The notes beneath the pieces are model-generated. The model saw nothing but the letters and a program-made list of their open reading frames with translations. It had not been told where the DNA came from and did not search any database. A stretch of 64,000 nucleotides of DNA from Haliea sp964022665. GTDB lineage: Bacteria; Pseudomonadota; Gammaproteobacteria; Pseudomonadales; Halieaceae. The stretch spans positions 26,712-90,711 of the forward strand of contig CAXIDF010000015.1 in NCBI GenBank assembly GCA_964022665.1. The letters are read 5' to 3'. A program made the translations under genes and the position numbers. Each line of letters begins with the position of its first letter. Position 1 is the first letter of the stretch. Positions 15,793 to 24,899 of this stretch are shown piece after piece.

Positions 15793-17415
15793 GTGAAAAA
15801 CTTCCTGCTGACGCTGTTGGCGTTCTGTTGTGCTGCCTCTTCCTCGGCGCAGAACATGCCGCCGCGGAATGACTACCTTGCAAATTCGCTCTACTCGATG
15901 GCCCACGCCGACCCGGCGCAGCAGGACAGTTTGCCGGTGGCCGGTCCAGTCGATGTGACGCGCAGGCTGTCTGCGGACGAAATCGACTATGTTCACCTGG
16001 GGCCGGGTTTTTTTGGCGCTTACACATCCGGACCCTACGAGGATGGTCGACGGGTAATCTGGGGGAATGGACTGGATCGCGTCGTCAAACTCGACCATGG
16101 CACGTACGAGGTGCTTGACACCTATTTCCTGCCCGACGTGGAGGAGCGGTACACGCCAGACCGTGCCGATGAAATAATCGCGGCGTTCGATGAGGACAAC
16201 GACGGTATAGATGCGCTTGTGCTCGCGTTCAGGGAAGCACAGAAACTGCGCTCCCTGAGCAGCATCTACACCTTGCTCGACGCCAATAACGACTACTTTA
16301 TTGCAGATCAGCGTGGCTTTATCAGCGCTTACGGCGACGCCGAGCCGGGTAACCCCGACTCGGCAATCAGCGTGAAGCGCCGCTTTGATTTTCCGCCTGA
16401 AGTGACCGGCTATGCCATGGGAATCAACATGACCTATGACGGCTGGCTGGTGCTGGTGACAGAGCACGGTTACCTGCTGGCGCTGAAACGCGACTTCTCC
16501 GACTACCGCGTCGGGCGACTTCAGCATGCGGAGGGCGCGGAAGGGAAAGCCACGCGCGCCACCGGCTTCGGCTGGGTGCGCAATGCGCCAGCGATTGACG
16601 CAGCAGGAGGCATCTATGTCGCCTCTCAGGAATACATGCACAAGGTGGTGTGGACAGGCGACGGATTCAGTGTGGAGGAAGCGGATGGCGCCTGGGCCGA
16701 GCCCTATGACAACACGTGGGGACACGGTACCGGCGCGACACCCTCGCTGATGGGTTTCGGTGACGAAGACCGTATCGTGGTGATCACCGACGGCAATCCC
16801 CGCATGAACCTCTTGCTCTATTGGCGAGATGACATTCCCGAGGACTGGCAGGCGCTGCCCGGCCAGCCGCGGCGGGTGGCGGGCATTGTTCCGGTGACAA
16901 TGGGTGAGCAAAACCTGCAGGCTATCCAGTCGGAGCAGTCTGTCGTGGTTGCCGGCTATGGCGCCCTTGTCGTGAACAACACGCCGCGCAACGTGCCGTG
17001 GTATCTCCCACAACGCGCACAGACGCTGCTCCTGAGTTTTCTGGGAAGCAATCCCGAGCATCAGCCCTATGGTGTTCAGAAGTTCGAATGGGACCCTGAG
17101 AGCCGCCTACTTCAGCAGGCCTGGACCAATAATGCGGTGAGCTCACCGAGTTCGGTGCCGATGGTCAGCCATGCCACCGGCCTTGTCTATCTGATTGGTG
17201 CGCGCAGCAACCAGTGGACGCTGGAAGCGCTGGATTGGAAGGCCGGCGACGAGGTGTTTCATTACATTATCGGTGGCCAGCGGTATAATGTGTTTTTCGC
17301 AGGGACCCTGCTGGATGAGGCCGGTCGGGTGCACTACGGCACCCATTGGGGCCGTGTGCGATTAAACCCCAAGCTGCCCCCATCGGCGGCCGCCGCCAAT
17401 GAATTACGCCAGTGA
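15793..17415 (+). CDS. Secreted protein of unknown function, beta-propeller-like
   Basis: The 540-residue product has a signal peptide (LLTLLAFCCAASSSAQ) and no transmembrane segment afterwards. Repeated blocks of the type GWLVLVTEHGYLLALKRD, GGIYVASQEYMHKVVW and GLVYLIGARSNQWTLEAL look like beta-propeller blades, and aspartate-rich turns such as FDEDNDGIDA could bind calcium. I do not recognise a named family. It starts at a GTG preceded by AGAGG, lies 70 nt behind the Rieske gene and is followed 7 nt later by the TetR gene, so the three form an operon. A periplasmic or surface role in substrate binding or processing is a guess from context. Confidence 0.7.
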   Translation: MKNFLLTLLAFCCAASSSAQNMPPRNDYLANSLYSMAHADPAQQDSLPVAGPVDVTRRLSADEIDYVHLGPGFFGAYTSGPYEDGRRVIWGNGLDRVVKLDHGTYEVLDTYFLPDVEERYTPDRADEIIAAFDEDNDGIDALVLAFREAQKLRSLSSIYTLLDANNDYFIADQRGFISAYGDAEPGNPDSAISVKRRFDFPPEVTGYAMGINMTYDGWLVLVTEHGYLLALKRDFSDYRVGRLQHAEGAEGKATRATGFGWVRNAPAIDAAGGIYVASQEYMHKVVWTGDGFSVEEADGAWAEPYDNTWGHGTGATPSLMGFGDEDRIVVITDGNPRMNLLLYWRDDIPEDWQALPGQPRRVAGIVPVTMGEQNLQAIQSEQSVVVAGYGALVVNNTPRNVPWYLPQRAQTLLLSFLGSNPEHQPYGVQKFEWDPESRLLQQAWTNNAVSSPSSVPMVSHATGLVYLIGARSNQWTLEALDWKAGDEVFHYIIGGQRYNVFFAGTLLDEAGRVHYGTHWGRVRLNPKLPPSAAAANELRQ

Positions 17416-17422
17416 GTTGTAG

Positions 17423-18064
17423 ATGTCCAAAGCATCACCTGCACCGTTGAAAAAGAAGCCGCCGCCCATCTCGCGCCGGGAAAAGCGGCAGCTTGAGCTC
17501 CGTCGTCGCATTCTGGATGCCACAGTGCAGCTGGTGCAGGCGCAGGACATCAACAGCATTGCGGTAGAGCACATTTGTACCGAGGCCGACGTTGCGCGCA
17601 AAACGTTCTACAACTATTTTGCCAACAAGCAGGAAGTGGTTTTTGCGCTCTGTGATGAATTGCTGTTCCAGCGCTCGGAAAAGTTGCTGGAGACCGCGTT
17701 GGCGAACCCCGATTTGAGCCTTGATACCTTCCTTCGCGGCTATTTGCTCCAGGTTGGCGATAATCTCACCGAGTACAGTGCGGTAGACAGGCAGCTGATT
17801 GCGCAGGTTATGGGGGAGGCATTGTCGTCCGAGCGCGTGCAGAAGCACCTGGTCGTGTTGCGTGCGGGCTTCTCGGAAATGGTCCGCCGCGGCCAGGCCA
17901 GCGGAGAGGTGCGCAAAAACTTCGGCGCGGATTTTTACGCCATGGTCATCCTCTCTTCCATGAACGGACTCATCTCGGGTTGGGCGAATAACAGCGAGTT
18001 CCCGGTTTCGGAGCAATTGACCGAGCTCGGCGATTTTCTCTTGCAGTCGATTTGCGTGTCCTGA
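17423..18064 (+). CDS. TetR-family transcriptional regulator
   Basis: The 213-residue protein carries an N-terminal TetR helix-turn-helix (ILDATVQLVQAQDINSIAV, then VARKTFYNYFANKQEVVFAL) after a basic, proline-rich tail. The C-terminal part is helical and variable, as expected for the ligand-binding domain. It is the last gene of the Rieske operon, 7 nt after the secreted protein gene. Being the only regulator in the island, it is the best candidate for the factor binding the palindromes at 14635-14652 and 24900-24917, which would make it autoregulatory. The inducer is unknown. Confidence 0.9.
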   Translation: MSKASPAPLKKKPPPISRREKRQLELRRRILDATVQLVQAQDINSIAVEHICTEADVARKTFYNYFANKQEVVFALCDELLFQRSEKLLETALANPDLSLDTFLRGYLLQVGDNLTEYSAVDRQLIAQVMGEALSSERVQKHLVVLRAGFSEMVRRGQASGEVRKNFGADFYAMVILSSMNGLISGWANNSEFPVSEQLTELGDFLLQSICVS

Positions 18065-18114
18065 CCGCTGTCTGGCGTTTCGCGGAGCCGCAGGCCCCGC
18101 GCTTTGCTCTCCTC

Positions 18115-18996
18115 TCAGCCATCCAGTTGAATGATGGGCGGCGCTGTGCGCTCCTCTATGGAGGTGTGATAGCGCTTGACCGCATCTTGCATCGCATCGG
18201 TTAAGGGCAGTATCCAGAACTGGTTGTCCCGTATGCCGCGCAATGCGGTCTCGGCAACCTCTTCGGGTTGGGTCAGCTCTACTTTGACACCCAGCTGTTC
18301 CATCATGTTTTTCATGTCATCAGCAGAACGAATCCCGACATCGGGCTTGCTCGGGTCATCGGGGAGCTCGCTAGGGCGGTTGCGCCCCGAGTTGAAGATA
18401 CCCGTGTCCACAGAGTGTGGTCCGGGAAACAGTGCGTTCACCTTCACCGGCGAATTCATCATGGTCAGTTGCTGGTGAAGATTTTCCGTGATCGACTGTA
18501 CCGCCGCTTTGGTGCAGGTATAGATCGGGGTGTAGGGGAGTTTGACCACGGCGCCGTTGGCAGACCCGGAGATCACAAAATGCGCCTCAGCGTTCTGTTC
18601 AACGAGACGCGGCATGAACGCACGGATGGTATTGATGACGCCCCAGACATTGACGTTGAATGACCACTTCCAGTCGTTGTCACTGTAGTCCCACAGGTTG
18701 CCAAACTCACCGGCGCCGATGCCGGCGTTGGCAAACACCAGATGAACTCCGCCGAAGGTGGTGAAAGCGGTGTCTGCCAGGGTGTCGAGTTCGGCCTGTT
18801 GGGTGACGTCGGCGCGCACGCCAATCGCCTCTGCACCGGTGGCCTTGATGTCCGCTACTGTGCGTTCGATGGCGGTGTCTTCGATGTCAGCGACAACGAT
18901 GCGTGCGCCTTCCCGGGCCAGCGCCAGTCCGATGCAGCGGCCTACACCGCCTGCGCCCCCGGTAATTACCGCAACCTTGTCCTTGAAGTTGTCCAT
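18115..18996 (-). CDS. Short-chain dehydrogenase/reductase (SDR)
   Basis: The classical SDR pattern is present in 293 residues: the NAD(P) glycine motif TGGAGGVGRCIG near residue 12, NAG after VFAN, catalytic Ser in VISGSANGA, and Tyr/Lys in YTCTKAAVQS. An aspartate (VVADIED) after the second strand favours NAD over NADP. SDRs of this type oxidise or reduce secondary alcohols, including hydroxysteroids. It is the last of six co-directional genes (OYE, VOC, SDR, DUF3604, ADC-like, SDR) and lies 48 nt after the ADC-like gene. The substrate is inferred only from context. Confidence 0.88.
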   Translation of the reverse strand: MDNFKDKVAVITGGAGGVGRCIGLALAREGARIVVADIEDTAIERTVADIKATGAEAIGVRADVTQQAELDTLADTAFTTFGGVHLVFANAGIGAGEFGNLWDYSDNDWKWSFNVNVWGVINTIRAFMPRLVEQNAEAHFVISGSANGAVVKLPYTPIYTCTKAAVQSITENLHQQLTMMNSPVKVNALFPGPHSVDTGIFNSGRNRPSELPDDPSKPDVGIRSADDMKNMMEQLGVKVELTQPEEVAETALRGIRDNQFWILPLTDAMQDAVKRYHTSIEERTAPPIIQLDG

Positions 18997-19044
18997 GGTC
19001 CTGTATGCTCCTGTTGTTTGATGGGTTGTGGAACGGCTGCGGTA

Positions 19045-19830
19045 CTAGCCCAGCAGCGCCTGAAGGTCATCGTTGCGATTGTGAAAGTGCCCTGCTATGT
19101 CAGCGGCTGAAACCTCGCGAATGAACTCGCCATTCGAGTAGGAGGTTCCCGTTTCGAATTCCATGCTGAGCATCTCCCGAATGGGCAGGTCGGCAATGGG
19201 GTCGAGCGGGGATTCGAGCAGTTGCAGTTCACCTTCCAGGCGGTGACGCGTGCTCTGGTTGGTGTGGATGCGCAAGCGGTTGAGTCTTGGGGGATACTCA
19301 AAGCCCGTGCCGTCCAGAGCCGGGAACGCCTTGTAGACGAACATGGTCTGCTCCGTCTTACTGCAGGGGATAGCTACATCAGACACCTGTCCGTCGAACT
19401 GGATAAACGGCATGAAGTGTCGGGACACTTTGCTGTGCAGGCTGTTGCCGTCCTGATCAAATACCACTTCGGCAATTTTCTTGGGTTCACCGTAGATCTC
19501 GCGCCCGGCCACAACCGGCGTTTCCTGATCCATATACATGTGCAGGCAGTAGCTGCCCGCTTCGCCATCAAGCGCACAGGGCAGCACGATGGCAACCGAG
19601 CCAAAAGCGAAGTTCAGCTCTCCCAATTGCACGTCAACTTTCGACAGCGTCAGTCGCACCCGGTTGTGTGGGTCGGACTCAAAATGCGGAGGTAGCGCCT
19701 CGGCAAGGCGGTCTGCATCGGTTTTGTACTCGAAAATGGCGTTGGAGGTAATGCTTTCCGTCACCTCCTGGTTCTGGGACACCATGGCCTGCAATTGCTC
19801 GGGTGTTTTGTAGTAACGGGTGATCGGCAT
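19045..19830 (-). CDS. Acetoacetate decarboxylase-family protein
   Basis: The 261-residue protein has the acetoacetate decarboxylase core, including GREIYGEPKKIAEV (residues 109-122). In that segment a lysine (Lys117 or Lys118) corresponds to the Schiff-base lysine of the family. Family members include true decarboxylases and aldolase/dehydratase-like enzymes acting on beta-keto compounds, so decarboxylation of a beta-keto acid intermediate is possible but not certain. It lies 57 nt after the DUF3604 gene and 48 nt before an SDR gene in the same operon. Confidence 0.8.
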   Translation of the reverse strand: MPITRYYKTPEQLQAMVSQNQEVTESITSNAIFEYKTDADRLAEALPPHFESDPHNRVRLTLSKVDVQLGELNFAFGSVAIVLPCALDGEAGSYCLHMYMDQETPVVAGREIYGEPKKIAEVVFDQDGNSLHSKVSRHFMPFIQFDGQVSDVAIPCSKTEQTMFVYKAFPALDGTGFEYPPRLNRLRIHTNQSTRHRLEGELQLLESPLDPIADLPIREMLSMEFETGTSYSNGEFIREVSAADIAGHFHNRNDDLQALLG

Positions 19831-19887
19831 AGGGTGTTTCTCCTGGATATTTAAACGGGATGAAGATGACGCACAACGTGTGCTGTG

Positions 19888-22101
19888 CTAGCGGGAAAAG
19901 TTTACATAGATGGGTGATGACCAGGCGCGCTCGCGCACCGGAGCAAGGCAGTCGTCTGTGAAGGGCGTCCGGTAGTCGCCATAACAGGGCGAAGTGGCGG
20001 TCAGTGTGCCGTCCTCTGCGTATTCGGGGCGCAGCCCCGCGCCGTTTATAGCGGGCGTAGGCGCTTGCAGGGCTCGAACATAGTAGAGCGTATCTCTCGC
20101 ACCGGAAACGAAATCAGGATCATCGAACTCCACCGTGCAACCATCAACACTGGGTTCACAGCTGAAGACGCGCCACGGGTCCTCTATGAGGTCGGCTACG
20201 GGCTCGTTGGCAAACGCCTGGGGGCGAATGCGCACAACTTCGATACGCTCAATAACGTGGCGTTGGTCGCCCGGGTGATAGCATTCTCCCCCGCACAGCG
20301 CGTCGAGTTTTTCCGCCGGCAGAGCGTTCGCGCTGTCGGCGGGGCACCCCGGCTTTTGTTCGAAGGCACCCAGTGCGCGCACCTGGAAGCGGGGAGTGTG
20401 CTGCATGCTGAGTTCCGACCCCATACTGTGTTTCGCATCCGGTCCGTTCAGCAGGTCAAACCACAGGTACATGCGTGGTCCAGAGGTGCCGTACACGGCC
20501 TTCGCGCGCAGCGCGTCCCAGATTGACGCGCGGTCACGTGAAGGTGCGTGCACCGCGACAATGCCCCCCGGATACAGGAAGCTGTTCATGCGAGCGAGAT
20601 CCGGGATGGGGTCTTGCCCGGTAACGCGCTGGGGCATGTCGGGGTCTGCGCCGCTCGCGGTAAGCCGGGTAAGGCCGCCGTAAAACGCATTCCTGGCTCC
20701 GGAGGCCAGCGTCATCTCGCGGCGAGCGTACTGCTTGTAGCCGGTGCCCGGCCGCGCGGTGTGATCATCGGTTGCGGCGATAAAACCGAAGCGAAAGCGC
20801 AATGGGTCACCGTGTTCATCGCGCTCCTCAAAGTTGGTCAATGCCAGCGCATACTGTGCCGATTCCTGGAAAACCTGGCCAAATGCGGGCTTGAAGCAGT
20901 CGGTGCATTGATTACACTGCCCCCAATCGTCGGCGCTGCTGTCCGGGAAAACGCCGAGATAACGGCTGCCGGCATCAAGTGCATATTGCCGGGCCAGGTC
21001 GACACGTGCATTACACTCTTCATCGCTGAGCTCGCCGCAGCGCCCGCGCATGATCTCGCCCGCCTGCCAGCAGCAAGCGGTGTAGCCCGGCCGGGGCTCC
21101 GTGCACTGCAAGCTGCCCGCATTGTTCTGGACGACCTGTGAGTAGGGTCGGAATTCCTCGCTGTTGCCGTGGCCAGACATCACTTCCAGCAAGGGTTGCC
21201 GCTGATCACTGTGATATTGCGTGCTCAGTGCCTTGTCCCAGCTTGCGGCTGGTGGCGTGTAGGCGCCCCATGTGTTGCCGTGGGGTATGACCATGTGTTC
21301 GTAGCCCCACTCATCCAGCTTGCGGTAGAGCTCATCGGGGGTGGCCGCACTTTCATGGCAGTCATCCGGCAAATCCACGCTATTTTGCGTGGGGTCGCAG
21401 CCCGGCACGGCGGATATTTCATCCAGGTGGGCGCCAAGGTCCGCATAGCTCCGCCAGTTCAGGGGGTCGAGGAATCGCCCCATGACTGCTCTGCGTGATT
21501 GCTCGAAAATACCCAGATCATTGGCATTCAAGCGGGCGCTTATGGGGCGCCGCGGAAGCCGTTCGTCCTCGAGCGAGGGAAAAATGATGTTCTTGTGGCC
21601 GAAGTGGGCATTGGCGTCTGTGGCTATTTGGGTCCACTCCCAGCCCAGAAAAGCGACGAGGTCGGGGTTCACGTGATAGTTGCCGGACGTGCAGGCCCTG
21701 GCGACCGCTTTGGTATCTTGCCAATGCCGTGGCGTCAGGCTTTCGGCGTGGTCGTTGAAGCTGAAGAAGTCGAGCTTGGAGCAGTAACGCGCGAAATCAC
21801 AGGCATCAGCAACGGTATGCGTACCCTGTAGGCCCATCATCGGGAGCTCCAGTGTGAACGCATCGACAGAATAGGTGCTGTGTACGTGCAGGTCACCGAA
21901 CAGCACCTGCAGGTCGCTGGAAGAGGTCGTGCTATCGACAGTCACGGTGCGCTGCTCTTGCGCAACCACTGGTTCGGCGGATCTGGTCGGCACGCCCGCC
22001 GGGTGTGGTTCTCCCTTGCAACCGGCCAGTGTGAATGCGACAGCGAGGGCGAGAGAGGCGGGGTGCTTCTGCAGGGGCTGTTTCTTCACGCGCTCAGGCA
22101 A
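19888..22101 (-). CDS. DUF3604 lipoprotein
   Basis: This large 737-residue protein has a hydrophobic leader and a lipobox LAGC with Cys28, so it should be a lipoprotein. The metal-site-like opening motif DLHVHSTYSVDAF (residues 70-82) resembles PHP-type phosphoesterases and, with FNDHAESLT, FLGWEWTQ and AATDDHTARPG, marks DUF3604. Several cysteine pairs in the second half (QCNQCTDCF, CGGECYHPGD) could form disulfides. DUF3604 has no settled biochemical role that I can name, although the histidine/aspartate set predicts a metal-dependent hydrolase. The gene overlaps the upstream SDR by 8 nt. Confidence 0.82.
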   Translation of the reverse strand: MPERVKKQPLQKHPASLALAVAFTLAGCKGEPHPAGVPTRSAEPVVAQEQRTVTVDSTTSSSDLQVLFGDLHVHSTYSVDAFTLELPMMGLQGTHTVADACDFARYCSKLDFFSFNDHAESLTPRHWQDTKAVARACTSGNYHVNPDLVAFLGWEWTQIATDANAHFGHKNIIFPSLEDERLPRRPISARLNANDLGIFEQSRRAVMGRFLDPLNWRSYADLGAHLDEISAVPGCDPTQNSVDLPDDCHESAATPDELYRKLDEWGYEHMVIPHGNTWGAYTPPAASWDKALSTQYHSDQRQPLLEVMSGHGNSEEFRPYSQVVQNNAGSLQCTEPRPGYTACCWQAGEIMRGRCGELSDEECNARVDLARQYALDAGSRYLGVFPDSSADDWGQCNQCTDCFKPAFGQVFQESAQYALALTNFEERDEHGDPLRFRFGFIAATDDHTARPGTGYKQYARREMTLASGARNAFYGGLTRLTASGADPDMPQRVTGQDPIPDLARMNSFLYPGGIVAVHAPSRDRASIWDALRAKAVYGTSGPRMYLWFDLLNGPDAKHSMGSELSMQHTPRFQVRALGAFEQKPGCPADSANALPAEKLDALCGGECYHPGDQRHVIERIEVVRIRPQAFANEPVADLIEDPWRVFSCEPSVDGCTVEFDDPDFVSGARDTLYYVRALQAPTPAINGAGLRPEYAEDGTLTATSPCYGDYRTPFTDDCLAPVRERAWSSPIYVNFSR

Positions 22102-22909
22102 CAGACTTCAGCAGCTTCTGCAGCGTAACCGGCACAAGCCGCTTGAGCAGGTCCATGGCAATGGCATCGGTGCCGATGCGAATACGCAGCGAGTCACGCT
22201 CAAAGGCCTTGATAATGCGCTTGGCCACGGTCTCGGCGCTCACCCCTATGCGTTGTGCCAGGCGATAATTGCGCTCGGCAGCGACCAGATCGTCGGACTG
22301 GGCCAGCGTCGCCTTGATCATATCGGTGCGGATAGCGCCGGGCTGCACGGATGTGACACCGATGCCTTCAGCGCGCAGTTCTCCCCACATCGACAATGAG
22401 AGCAGATGCACCGCAGATTTGGTGGCGCAATAGGAGCTTTGGTTCGGCAGCCCGGTGGTGGCGGACATGCTTGCCATATTGATAATGTGCGCGTCTTCGT
22501 CCCGGGCAGCGGCTGCGCGAAGCAGTGGCAGGAAGAAGTGGCAACCGTGGAGAACGCCCCACCAGTTGATGCCGACAATGCGCTGCCAGTCTTCCAGAGA
22601 GTGAGTGGCGAACGATTTCTGGTAGGTGATTCCCGCATTGTTAACGAGCAGGTTGATTCGGCCATCGTGCCTGGCGGCAATGGCTTCCGCGAGGGCATGC
22701 ATGTCGTCGTGACGGCTCACATCTGCAACATGGGTGCTCACCTCCACGCCGTAGGCAGCAACGCTCTGGGCCACCTCCTGCAGGGCACTCTCCTGGATAT
22801 CCACCAGCGCCAGCGCACCGCCGCGCGCGGCAATTTGTTCTGCCAGAGCACGGCCGACACCGCCTCCCGCGCCGGTAATAACGGCCACGGCCCCCTGAAT
22901 TTTCTTCAT
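22094..22909 (-). CDS. Short-chain dehydrogenase/reductase (SDR)
   Basis: This 271-residue SDR has TGAGGGVGRALAEQ at the nucleotide site, LVNNAGIT, the catalytic serine in INMASMSA and YCATKSA for Tyr/Lys. Aspartate in ALVDIQES suggests NAD(H) use. The ATG at 22909 overlaps the stop of the VOC gene (ATGA) and has GGAGG upstream, which fixes the start. A C-terminal extension (IRIGTDAIAMDLLKRLVP) is seen in SDRs annotated as acetoin or steroid-type dehydrogenases. It is the third gene of the six-gene operon. Confidence 0.88.
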   Translation of the reverse strand: MKKIQGAVAVITGAGGGVGRALAEQIAARGGALALVDIQESALQEVAQSVAAYGVEVSTHVADVSRHDDMHALAEAIAARHDGRINLLVNNAGITYQKSFATHSLEDWQRIVGINWWGVLHGCHFFLPLLRAAAARDEDAHIINMASMSATTGLPNQSSYCATKSAVHLLSLSMWGELRAEGIGVTSVQPGAIRTDMIKATLAQSDDLVAAERNYRLAQRIGVSAETVAKRIIKAFERDSLRIRIGTDAIAMDLLKRLVPVTLQKLLKSVA

Positions 22910-23577
22910 GTCCCGTTTCCTCCGGTGTGAGCACCCCGTGTCGGGGTGATCCGGCCGAGGACGCTGTTTACAAGAAAGCGCAGCAGCTGCCGGGCAACGG
23001 CGGATTTTGGCGTCAGTTGTGCCAGTTTGAATTCGACCACAGTCTCTACCGGGCCCGCCGTCGCTACGCGCAGCGCTATGGCATCGAAATACGGGCGCGT
23101 CAGCGCATTCCACTCAATCATCTCAATGATATACGTGCCGTCGGGGGATTCCAGATAGCTCATGCGAGCGAGTCCATCGATGCCGGCGTCAACAACGGGG
23201 GTGAAACCATCTGCCAATGCCTGCAAATAGACGCCTGGAAAGTCGTCGACGCAAACGGCGTAGTGGTGCACTCCATCCAGGCCAAGTTCCATCGCCTCCT
23301 GATAGAGCGAAGGCGTTGTGCCGTGCAGTCGGATGAGTTCAAGCTGCATGTCACCGATGTAGGCGAACGCAATGTCCACCGATACCGGCGCCGCCCTGGC
23401 GCCACGGTATGTTGCGTTGGTCAATGGGTCGACTTCGCGGGTGAGCAGGAAGGGCCCGACACCGCGGCTTTGCCAATTCTGTATTGCCACGTCGATATCG
23501 TCGACCACAAAAGCCATCTGTCGCGCCGGCCCAAACGCTGCAGGCAGCACGGGGATCTGCTCCAGCTCGGCTATCAT
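22906..23577 (-). CDS. VOC (glyoxalase/bleomycin-resistance fold) protein
   Basis: The 223-residue protein shows two paired VOC modules. The first begins RQMAFVVDDIDVAIQNW and the second contains HHYAVCVDDF and YLESPDGTYIIEMIEW, whose His and Glu residues are typical metal ligands of this fold. The domain resembles methylmalonyl-CoA epimerase and extradiol-dioxygenase-like proteins. Isomerisation or ring cleavage in the pathway is possible, but the fold alone does not decide. Start and stop overlap the neighbouring genes as ATGA on both sides, so it is tightly coupled between the OYE and SDR genes. Confidence 0.8.
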   Translation of the reverse strand: MIAELEQIPVLPAAFGPARQMAFVVDDIDVAIQNWQSRGVGPFLLTREVDPLTNATYRGARAAPVSVDIAFAYIGDMQLELIRLHGTTPSLYQEAMELGLDGVHHYAVCVDDFPGVYLQALADGFTPVVDAGIDGLARMSYLESPDGTYIIEMIEWNALTRPYFDAIALRVATAGPVETVVEFKLAQLTPKSAVARQLLRFLVNSVLGRITPTRGAHTGGNGT

Positions 23578-24791
23578 GCCATGGCCTGCGTATCATTCAG
23601 CGGGCAGCGGACGCCGCCGGGTGCCTCAATCAGCGTTGCACAGCGATTGCAATGCGTGCAGCCGTTCTGGTAGCCGGGATTGCGCTGCGCATTGCGCACG
23701 AATGCGGGGTCCTTGATCAACGCGCGACCAAGCTGAACGAAGTCAAAGCCTTCGCGAAGTGCGCGATCAATGCTCGCCAGTTCTGTACAGCCGCCAATAT
23801 AGATCATCTGGCATTGCACGGCGTCGCGAACGCGTTTTGCCTCTTCAAGAAAGTACAGCTCCTCATAGGGGTAGTCTTTGAACAGGTGGTTGCCGATCAG
23901 CTTTAATCCCAAACGGGTAACCGGGTTGGTTTCGGTCTCTATCATCCCGGCGGCCAGACTTTCTCCGCGAAAGTACAGCATCGGGTTGTAGCTGCTGGTG
24001 CCGGCACTGCAGATCAAGCCATTAATGCCAGCCCTGTCGAGCAGGGTGGCAAACTGTATCGCTTCATCGATCTCGAGCCCGCCTTTCACGCCGTCGCGCA
24101 GACCGATCTTGCCGATGATCGGGAAGTCGTCGCCCACAGCTTGCCGCACAGCATCCAGGGCGCGCAGAGGCAGGCGGGCGCGATTGACCAGGGAGCCACC
24201 GTAGTCATCGCTGCGGCGGTTTGTCTTGGGGCTGATGAACTGGCTGAGGCCATAGCCGTGGCTGAAGTGGATTTCAATGCAGTCGAAACCCACACTCTTC
24301 ATCAGGCTCGCCGCATCGTAATAGGTTTGTACCAGAGCGTTGATGTCAGCGACTGACATCGCCCCGGCGATGGGCTGGCCGACAGTGGCGCCCAGCATGT
24401 TGAACTGTGTTGAGGGTCCCAGGGGCCGTTTGAGCCGCTGCAGCTTGCGGTTCTTGGAAAAATTACCGCAGTGGGTCATTTGCCCGGAGATCCTGACCTC
24501 AGGTGCGGCGTGCTTGAGCGCCGATACGATTCCGCTGAGCGCCGGCTTGACCCCTTCGTGAAGCCAGAGCATCTGATCATTGATCCGGCCGTCCGCTTCT
24601 GTGGTGCAGTAGCCGATGGTGGTCATGGCGACCCCGCCTGCAACAATCTGCCGGTGAAAGTCGAGCAGCGCATCACCGGGTACGCCGTCCGGGGTTTTGC
24701 CCTCGTAGGTGGCCGCTTTGATGAAGCGGTTTTGCAGTGGCAGTGCACCCAGCTTGGCTGGTGTAAAAGCCGGACTGTATGGAGTATCCAT
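23574..24791 (-). CDS. NADH:flavin oxidoreductase, Old Yellow Enzyme family
   Basis: This 405-residue FMN TIM-barrel enzyme opens with LQNRFIKAATYEG, has the substrate/FMN motif HFSHGYGLSQFISPKTNRRSD with the catalytic His pair region, and a phosphate-binding end FVQLGRALIKDP. The C-terminus has a cysteine set (NGCTHCNRCATL, then RCPLND) placed like the 4Fe-4S-type loop seen in 2,4-dienoyl-CoA reductase relatives. Here, however, the protein stops without their FAD/NAD domain. It would reduce an activated C=C bond. As first gene of the six-gene operon it starts 109 nt from the palindrome at 24900-24917. Confidence 0.87.
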   Translation of the reverse strand: MDTPYSPAFTPAKLGALPLQNRFIKAATYEGKTPDGVPGDALLDFHRQIVAGGVAMTTIGYCTTEADGRINDQMLWLHEGVKPALSGIVSALKHAAPEVRISGQMTHCGNFSKNRKLQRLKRPLGPSTQFNMLGATVGQPIAGAMSVADINALVQTYYDAASLMKSVGFDCIEIHFSHGYGLSQFISPKTNRRSDDYGGSLVNRARLPLRALDAVRQAVGDDFPIIGKIGLRDGVKGGLEIDEAIQFATLLDRAGINGLICSAGTSSYNPMLYFRGESLAAGMIETETNPVTRLGLKLIGNHLFKDYPYEELYFLEEAKRVRDAVQCQMIYIGGCTELASIDRALREGFDFVQLGRALIKDPAFVRNAQRNPGYQNGCTHCNRCATLIEAPGGVRCPLNDTQAMA

Positions 24792-24899
24792 GGTCGCTGT
24801 GTTCCTCCCTGGCCCGCCGGTGCTCGACTTGCCGATCCTGTTGCCAGCGCCAAATTGCGCCGGGGTTACGCCTTGTTATGTGTGCACAAATGTATATAA

